From assembly GCA_963734015.1 (NCBI GenBank), contig CAVTFG010000014.1, forward strand, positions 221,452 to 285,451: DNA of 64,000 nucleotides, in the 5' to 3' direction. The translations under genes were made by a program, and so were the position numbers. The stretch's first letter is position 1; each line of letters begins with the position of its first letter. The stretch is from JALZKA01 sp963734015. GTDB lineage: Bacteria; Actinomycetota; Thermoleophilia; Solirubrobacterales; 70-9. Of this stretch, positions 58,492 through 64,000 are shown piece by piece. Below the pieces are notes generated by a model that saw nothing but the letters and a program-made list of their open reading frames with translations, did not search any database and was not told the DNA's origin.

Positions 58492-58821
58492 CTAGAGGTT
58501 GGTCTGCTCGACCGTCGGGTTCGGGTGGATGCTGACCACCCGCAGCGTCTCGTCGGCCGGGTTCTTGAAGCCGTGAGGCGTCTCGGCCGGGACCACGACG
58601 ACGTTGCCGCCCGGGACGGTCAGCTCCTCGTCGCCGGCGGTGAACACCGCGGTGCCGTCGAGGACCACGAACGCCTCGGGGTAGGGGTGGAAGTGCAGGT
58701 CCGGCCCCCTCCCGCGCGGGTACTCGACGATGAAGCTCGAGATCCCGATCTGCTCCTTGCCCTCGAACAGGGCGGCGGAGTCGCTGAGCCGGATCTCGTC
58801 GATCGGGGTGACGGTTGCCAT
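58492..58821 (-). CDS. Small cupin-domain protein
   Basis: 109 aa. Cupin motif 1 PDLHFHPYPEAFVVLDGTAVF and motif 2 PAETPHGFKNPADETLRVV, with the usual metal-binding His/Glu set. Three bases from the hydrolase start, likely co-transcribed with it. Function unknown. Confidence 0.87.
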   Translation of the reverse strand: MATVTPIDEIRLSDSAALFEGKEQIGISSFIVEYPRGRGPDLHFHPYPEAFVVLDGTAVFTAGDEELTVPGGNVVVVPAETPHGFKNPADETLRVVSIHPNPTVEQTNL

Positions 58822-58831
58822 GGCCGGGAAC

Positions 58832-59468
58832 CTATCGATCCCCGGTGATCCGGTAGCGGAGCCACACCAGGCCGCCGGCGTCGAGGCGCTCGCTCGCGAT
58901 CGGCTCGAGGGTCGCCGGGCGCGGCGGGTGCGGGCCGTGCCAGGCCGCCGAGCCGTTGCCCGCGATGACCGGATGGACGAGCAGGCTGACCTCGTCGACG
59001 AGGCGGCGCCCCAGGAGCGCCCCGTTCAGCGCGCCGCCGCTGTCGACGCGGACCGTGTGGGCACCGTCGCGCCCCAGCTCGGCGAGCGCCGCGCCGAGGT
59101 CGACGCACTCGCCCTCGGTCGCGAGCTCGCGCGGCGCCGTCGCGGCGCCCTCGGGCGTCTCCGCGGCGCGGAGCGCGACCACGTCCGACCAGTGGCCGCA
59201 GTCGCGAAGCGCCTCCCACTCGCTCACCCGGCCGCGGCTGTCCACGACCGCGAGCAGCGGCGCGCCGTCGGTCGGCCCCGGCCGCGGCGCGCCGGCCAGC
59301 GCCTCCTCCTGGGCGAGGATCGTGTCCGCGCCCACCAGCGTCACGTCCTCGTCGAACGCGTTCGCGAGCTCGTAGAACGCGCCGACGTCCGGGCTCGAAC
59401 CCGCCGGTCGCGCCGTCGAGCGAGACGGCGACGTGGACGACCACGTACGGCCTTGGCTCCGCGAACAC
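58832..59468 (-). CDS. RibD C-terminal/dihydrofolate-reductase-like protein, one frameshift
   Basis: Start GTG 59468: YVVVHVAVSLDGATGGFEP is the RibD_C/DHFR opening. After a shift near 59398 (an extra C) it continues VGAFYELANAFDEDVTLVGA, DTILAQEEALAG, HTVRVDSGGALNGALLGRRL, VDEVSLLVHPVIAGNG. A NADPH-dependent reductase of unknown substrate, about 210 aa when repaired. Confidence 0.85.
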
Positions 59469-59475
59469 GACCCGC

Positions 59476-60312
59476 TCACTCCGGCGGCGTGAACTGACCG
59501 ATCGTGAACACCGCGCCGTCGGGGTCGGCGAGGACTCCGTCCCGTGACCACTCGCTGGCGACGACCGGCTTCACGACCTCGCCGCCGAGCTCCTCGGCCC
59601 TGGCGGCGGTCGCGTCCGCGTCGGCGACCGAGAAGGTGACGCTCCAATGCGCGGGGGTCGAGTCGGTGATCGGGGTGAGCCAGCCGACGACGTCCGCGAA
59701 GTCCTTCGGAGCGCCGACGTCGGCGTGCATCTTCCGGAGTCCCGGCGTGAGCTCCTCGAGGTAGTCGCCGTAGCCGGGCTTGCGGATCGTCGCGTGGCCT
59801 TCCTCGCTGGGATCGTCGGCCTCCCAGCCGAAGAGCGTCCCGTAGAACGCCATCGCGGTGTCGACGTCGGGCGTGTTCAGCTCGCTCGAGACCCAAGCGC
59901 CGGGCTCGTTCACCGCCACCGCTCCGCGGTGCTGGTTCGCCTGCCAGACGCAGAACCCGGCGCCCGTCGGATCGGACAGCGCCGCGAACCGGCCGGCCTG
60001 CCCGGCGTCGACCGGGGCCATCTCGACCTTGCCTCCCGCGGCAACCGCCTTCGCCGCCGTCGCGTCCGCGTTCTCGACCCAGACGTAGGTGTTCCATACG
60101 GGCGGGTCGAGCTGCTCGGCCTGCTCGCCGATCGCGGCGACGTCGCGACCGCCCAGCTGGGCGCCGAAGTAAGGGGGAAAGCCCTCCGGCGAGCGGTTCT
60201 CGAACTCCCAGCCGAAGAGCCCGCCGTAGAAGTCCTTCGCGGCCTGGGCGCTCACCCGCCCGCTGTCCACCCAGCAGGGGACGCCCGCGGGATATCCGTC
60301 TCGGTCAGCCAT
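59476..60312 (-). CDS. Two-domain VOC family protein
   Basis: 278 aa. Two glyoxalase-like domains, each with FYGGLFGWEFEN or FYGTLFGWEADD and an ending like GAGFCVWQANQH or DGAVFTIGQFTPPE. This is the actinobacterial 'hydroxylase/glyoxalase-like' tandem form. Divergent from a WYL regulator that may control it. Confidence 0.88.
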   Translation of the reverse strand: MADRDGYPAGVPCWVDSGRVSAQAAKDFYGGLFGWEFENRSPEGFPPYFGAQLGGRDVAAIGEQAEQLDPPVWNTYVWVENADATAAKAVAAGGKVEMAPVDAGQAGRFAALSDPTGAGFCVWQANQHRGAVAVNEPGAWVSSELNTPDVDTAMAFYGTLFGWEADDPSEEGHATIRKPGYGDYLEELTPGLRKMHADVGAPKDFADVVGWLTPITDSTPAHWSVTFSVADADATAARAEELGGEVVKPVVASEWSRDGVLADPDGAVFTIGQFTPPE

Positions 60313-60404
60313 CGTCGCTCCTTCGTTCGGTTCCTGAGACCGCCGGACCGTACGATCGGTTTAGGTCAGGATCTGTCCTCAATATCGAGGAGGATGGAAC
60401 TCGC

Positions 60405-61365
60405 ATGAACGAGACCTCCAGCCGGCTTCTCACCCTGCTCTCGCTGCTCCAGGCGCGGCGCGACTGGCCCGGCGCCGAGCTGGCGAGCCGGCTCGAGGTC
60501 TCCGGCCGCACGATCCGCCGCGACGTCGAGCGGCTCCGCGACCTCGGCTACCCGGTCGAGTCGCTGACCGGGCCCGCCGGCGGCTACACGCTGCGCGCCG
60601 GCACCGCGATGCCGCCGCTCCTGCTCGACGACGACGAGGCGATCGCGATCGCGGTCGGCCTGCGCACCGCGGCGAAGGCGTCGGTGACCGGGATCGAGGA
60701 GGCGGCGGTCCGCGCCCTGGTGAAGCTCGAGCAGGTCCTGCCCTCTCGCCTTCGCCGCCGGGTCGCGGCGCTCGGGCAGGCGACGATCACGATGCCCGGC
60801 GGCGGCCCGACCGTCGACCCGCAGGACCTGACCACCCTCGCCGCCTGCTGCCGCGATCTCGAGTGCCTGCGCTTCGCCTACACCGGCCGCGACGGCGCCG
60901 AGTCGCGCCGCGAGGTCGAGCCGCACTCCGTCGTCAACCTCGGCCGCCGCTGGTACCTGGTCGCCTGGGACCGGAAGCGCGAGGACTGGCGGACGTTCCG
61001 CGTCGACCGGCTCGAGCGCCCGGCGTCGATGGGCGTGCGATTCACCGCGCGCAAGCTGCCGGCGAAGGACGCCGCCGCCTACGTCACCGAGAGCATCCGC
61101 GCGACGGCCGCACCGCTACGAGGCGGTGATCCGGGTCCACGCCTCCGCCGAGGAGGCCCGCCGCCGCTTCTCGTGGGGCGAGTTCGAGCCGGTCGACGAC
61201 GCGACCTGCGAGTACCGGACGGGCGACGACGACCTCCACTGGCTGGCGATGCGGCTGACAATGCTCGGCCTCGACTTCGAGGTCACCGAGGGGCCGCCGG
61301 AGCTCCGCGAGCACCTGCGCGAGGTGGCGCGGCGGGTCGAGCGCGCGGCGACGCCGGGCTCATAA
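60405..61365 (+). CDS. WYL-domain transcriptional regulator (YafY-like), one frameshift
   Basis: N-terminal helix-turn-helix (WPGAELASRLEVSGRTIRRD), WYL domain with RREVEPHSVVNLGRRWYLVAW and FRVDRLERP. The frame shifts near 61118; the C-terminal WCX part (FSWGEFEPVDDATCEYRT, LDFEVTEGPPELREHLREVA) is in another frame. About 320 aa when repaired. Likely regulates the divergent VOC/reductase/cupin/hydrolase group. Confidence 0.88.
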
Positions 61366-61399
61366 CCCGAGCCGAGCGGGGGTGGCGCGACCCGCCGCC

Positions 61400-61720
61400 C
61401 TAGATCTTCAGCCGCTTGAGCGCGGCCCGAATCTGCTCCTGGCTCTCCTCGTCCAGGACCGGATCGTTCTCGAGCCACAGGACGAAGGCGTGAAGCCAGA
61501 ACAGCCGCACGTCCATGTCGAGCTCGCGCGCGTAGGCCATCAGGACCTCCTCGGGGCGCCGCGGCCACGCGGTGCCGTCCTCAAACCGCGCGATCGTCGC
61601 CTGGTTTACCTCGATCGCCGCCGCGATCTTGACCTGGACGACGTTCTTGTCCTCTCGCGCCTCGCGACAGGCGCGCCCGAGCCAGGGGAGCAGGGGACGC
61701 GCGATCTCCTCGGCCTTCAT
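61400..61720 (-). CDS. Xre-type helix-turn-helix protein
   Basis: 106 aa from ATG 61720. HTH at about residues 16-60: ACREAREDKNVVQVKIAAAI, EVNQATIARFEDGTAWPRRP. The C-terminal half is acidic/hydrophobic (LDMDVRLFWLHAFVLWLEND). Compact regulators of this type occur in prophages and genomic islands. It borders an AT-richer stretch (61740-61860) that probably holds its promoter and that of the next gene. Confidence 0.8.
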   Translation of the reverse strand: MKAEEIARPLLPWLGRACREAREDKNVVQVKIAAAIEVNQATIARFEDGTAWPRRPEEVLMAYARELDMDVRLFWLHAFVLWLENDPVLDEESQEQIRAALKRLKI

Positions 61721-61969
61721 GCCCGCAGTTCTATCCGACCGGCGCGACTGACCCTGGCCGCTTTGTGGTATGCGTGCGGTATCTTCGTTTGTAACATATG
61801 CATTCCCTTGTGTATTTACAGTCACTATGATACAAGCTCAGACGCGAGAGCGCCGACGGAGCACGCATCCCGTGACAGGGTCGGGGGTTAACGGAGATAG
61901 AGAGCGTCGGCGAGCACCTCTTGCGCTGCGTCCACCCCTGCGGAGCAATCAACCAACAGCTAGGAGAGC

Positions 61970-62465
61970 ATGTTCAAGAAAGCGAAAATGAAGTATTGGC
62001 TGGCAGTCGCCGCCATACCGGTCGCCGCGTTCGGCGTTGCGGCATGCGGTGATGCTGAGGAGGACTCGGCCCAGCCAGCCGTTGAGGTGGCAGCAGCCGA
62101 AGAGGCGCAAGCCGTGGCCGAGGAAGCCCAAGAACAGGTTGCTGAGCTCGAGCAGGAGCTAGAGGAGCAGACGGAGCAGGCGAACTCCGAGCCTTCCCAG
62201 CCGGAGCCAGAGACTGCGCCGGAGCCGGAGGAAGAGCCAGAGACTGCGCCGGAGCCGGAGGAAGAGTCCGCAGAGGCGCCTGACGTGGTCGGGCTGACGC
62301 TGCCGAAGGCTGAGAGCGCGTTGAAGAGCGCCGGCTTCAAGCCCGACGTTTCGAACAACGACACGCTGTTCGGAATCGTCGTAAAGGCGAACTACACCGT
62401 CTGTAAGCAGAGCCCACCTCGCGGAGAGCATCGTGCCAATCCTGGCGGAGAAGTACGGCTGCTAA
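61970..62465 (+). CDS. PASTA-domain lipoprotein, one frameshift
   Basis: ATG 61970 with AGGAG 5 nt upstream. Signal with lipobox FGVAACGD, a Glu/Ala coiled coil (AVAEEAQEQVAELEQELEEQ), a Glu/Pro spacer with two direct 30-bp repeats (ETAPEPEEEP), then one PASTA domain (VVGLTLPKAESALKSAGFKP). An extra C near 62420 hides the natural end ESIVPILAEKYGC. PASTA domains bind muropeptides or beta-lactams. About 164 aa. Confidence 0.8.
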
Positions 62466-62546
62466 CGCTGCCGGAGAACGCGGAGCTCTCGGTCCTCCGA
62501 CCGGGTGCTCTCAGCGCCGCGAATCCCTGGGGAGGGTCGGAGTCCC

Positions 62547-62581
62547 GGATTGCTAACCACGATCCGGGCCTCGGGCAATCC
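62547..62581 (+). terminator. Hairpin after the PASTA lipoprotein
   Basis: GGATTGC (62547-62553) pairs with GCAATCC (62575-62581). The 157-bp gap (62466-62622) holds nothing else clear except a ribosome-binding site for the next gene. Confidence 0.4.
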
Positions 62582-62622
62582 CGCCCGATGACCAATCAGA
62601 ACAGAAACCAAGAGGTAGAGAA

Positions 62623-63219
62623 GTGACCCGAATTCGTGCATTCATCAGTAGTCGGCCCGTACTGGCCGTCGTGCTAACGGCCGTGTTGGCTTTGGTCCTT
62701 GGTACGGCCGCTGGGGCCGCGGGACCGACGAACGAGGTGACCGAGCTTGAGGATCAGGTCGCGTCGCTCGAAGCCGACCTGGAGGCGACCGAGGACGATC
62801 TCGAAGCGGCCAACGATGCGACGGACGAGGCAAAGGCGGACGCAGCTGAGGCCCGCGACGCGTTGGAGCCACTGCAGGCGAAAGTAGATGAGGTCCAGGA
62901 GCAGAAGGACGACCTCGCTGCCCAGGAGGAGGAGCTTGCGGCTCAGGCGGGTGACCTGGCCTCTCGCGAGCAGGACGTTGCCGCTGCCGAGCAGAATCTC
63001 GAGGCGAACACAATCCCGGACGGGATCTGGCAGTCCGGCCGCGACTTCGAGCCGGGCCTTTATCGCGCCCCCGGCGGCGGGCTTTGCTACTGGGCGACTC
63101 TGGGGTCGGCGAACACCAACGACATCCAGAACAACGGCCTCGGCAAGAACCCGACCGTGCAGATCGACTCGGCCTTCTTCGAGACGGACGGCTGCGGGGA
63201 GTGGACGAAGATCGGGTAG
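62623..63219 (+). CDS. Exported coiled-coil protein with conserved Cys-containing C-terminal domain
   Basis: 198 aa from GTG 62623. N-terminal signal or anchor helix (PVLAVVLTAVLALVLGTAAG), an Asp/Glu/Ala coiled coil (about 38-125), then a compact domain: IPDGIWQSGRDFEPGLYRAP, CYWATLGS and ETDGCGEWTKIG. Similar 'PGxYRapgG..CYWar' domains occur on actinobacterial exported proteins; the function is not known to me. Probably displayed on the surface. Confidence 0.8.
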   Translation: MTRIRAFISSRPVLAVVLTAVLALVLGTAAGAAGPTNEVTELEDQVASLEADLEATEDDLEAANDATDEAKADAAEARDALEPLQAKVDEVQEQKDDLAAQEEELAAQAGDLASREQDVAAAEQNLEANTIPDGIWQSGRDFEPGLYRAPGGGLCYWATLGSANTNDIQNNGLGKNPTVQIDSAFFETDGCGEWTKIG

Positions 63220-63323
63220 CCATCGGCAGCGACCAGGCCAATGGTCTACGGGCCGGCGAAGGTGACCGCCTACGTAGCCCGATCAGATCCAAGCCGCGGG
63301 TCGAAGACGTCAACGATTGACAC

Positions 63324-63354
63324 AGCGGGCCTGGCCTTCGGGGCCGGGCCCGCT
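63324..63354 (+). terminator. Strong 13-bp hairpin
   Basis: AGCGGGCCTGGCC (63324-63336) pairs with GGCCGGGCCCGCT (63342-63354), one G-U pair, loop TTCGG. It separates the coiled-coil protein gene from the next gene. Confidence 0.85.
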
Positions 63355-63388
63355 GCATTCGAATCAACGAACAGATGGGAGCAGCAAC

Positions 63389-64000
63389 GTGAGTAACACA
63401 CAGGCAGTAGCGGGCTGGTATCCGGACCCAGAGAATCCCGAGCAGGACCGTCGTTGGGATGGGGAGCAGTGGACCGAGCAGCGACGGTCGCTGCCGAAGG
63501 CCGACGGAGTAAAGCTCTCGCGCATGAAGCTCTGCCCAAGCTGCTCGTCCTCGCTCACGAACAACGCTCGGAAGTGTCCTGATTGCGGCTACGCCTTTGA
63601 ACCGAGGAGTGAGCGTGCCGTCCCGAGGAGTGAGCGTGCCGTCCCGAGGAGTGAGCGTGCCGTCGTCCAGGCCTCCGCGACAGTACCGGGCAACCCGCAG
63701 GGGTTACTGGCCCGCTACTACGGAACGTTTGCGGATTGGTTCGGGGCCGCAGGCTGGAAGCCGCTCGCGCCAACCTCGTCCGGAATCACCTACACGAGCG
63801 GCGCTTCAAGACCTGGCAGATCGTGGTCGCGATCATCTTCTTCCCGATCGGGTGCCTAGCCCTTCTCGCTGAGCGGGAGGTTCACGCAGTCACCGCGACA
63901 TTTGCCGACGCAGGAGAGGGCAAGACCACCATCACGATGGCCGGCACGGTCCCCCCACGCCTCGCCGAGCATGTTCCGAACGTCTTGCATGAACTCGGTC
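63389..64000 (+). CDS. DUF2510/zinc-ribbon membrane protein, frameshifted, runs off window
   Basis: GTG 63389 start. DUF2510 motif AGWYPDPENPEQDRRWDGEQ, zinc ribbon CPSCSSSLTNNARKCPDCG, then three exact 21-bp repeats (PRSERAV three times, 63602-63664). A missing base near 63799 hides the continuation RFKTWQIVVAIIFFPIGCLA, a membrane helix, and a C-terminal domain that reaches the window edge. Probably a membrane protein with cytoplasmic N-terminus; role unknown. Confidence 0.8.

Noticed and set aside
63602..63664. Three direct 21-bp repeats as a CRISPR-like array
   Set aside because: The repeats are contiguous without spacers and in frame as PRSERAV, so they are protein repeats. No CRISPR array or cas gene was seen.

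Overview
The window is about 64 kb of a high-GC actinobacterial chromosome. The gene order around the origin (gyrA-gyrB-dciA-recF-dnaN-dnaA facing rpmH-rnpA-yidD-yidC-khpB-rsmG-parA-parB), the SEDS/PstP/FHA/Ser-Thr kinase cell-envelope cluster, a short yidC and heavy use of GTG starts with 4-bp ATGA/GTGA overlaps suggest Actinomycetota. My inference, from the look of the proteins rather than any search, is a Thermoleophilia/Solirubrobacterales-like lineage.

Layout. 1-5.0 kb (minus): kinase > fhaA > fhaB > pstP > rodA, controlling cell-wall growth. 5.1-8.1 kb (plus): a membrane-anchored protein, pheA, an HNH nuclease and a cupin. 8.4-17.9 kb (minus): replication and supercoiling genes with the likely oriC between dnaA and dnaN. 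18.1-23.5 kb (plus): ribosome/RNase P/membrane insertion genes and the chromosome-partition pair. 23.6-28.7 kb: small metabolic and detoxification genes, tRNA-Ile, an MMPL pump and a bifunctional-nuclease-family protein. 28.8-35.1 kb (plus): P450, a membrane adenylate cyclase and a LiaFSR-like PspC/sensor/regulator stress operon. 35.2-44.6 kb: accessory regulators (two TetR-type, one ArsR-type), an FAD hydroxylase, ddl, an aminotransferase and an HTH/nucleotidyltransferase toxin-antitoxin-like pair. 44.9-52.7 kb: a phosphodiesterase, GtrA, hydrolases, an M28 peptidase, a secreted glycosidase and a lipoprotein. 52.9-57.4 kb: a ROK regulator with a sugar ABC importer. 57.4-61.4 kb: hydrolase, cupin, reductase and VOC genes with a WYL regulator. 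61.4-64 kb: a less GC-rich block of exported or membrane proteins of unknown role.

The most unusual signals are two families of short intercistronic repeats. Family A (about 49 nt, four copies) forms two hairpins whose stems change in a compensatory way between copies. Family B (about 44 nt, five full copies) sits just before pstP, pheA and parA and carries a weak hairpin next to a Shine-Dalgarno-like AAGG. Both lie directly after stop codons and cluster around the origin.

Caution: the sequence carries many single-base frameshifts, including two in the essential gyrB, so it is probably an imperfectly polished assembly. Broken genes and apparent gene fusions here should not be read as biology without re-sequencing. 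All family assignments are by eye; no database search was run.
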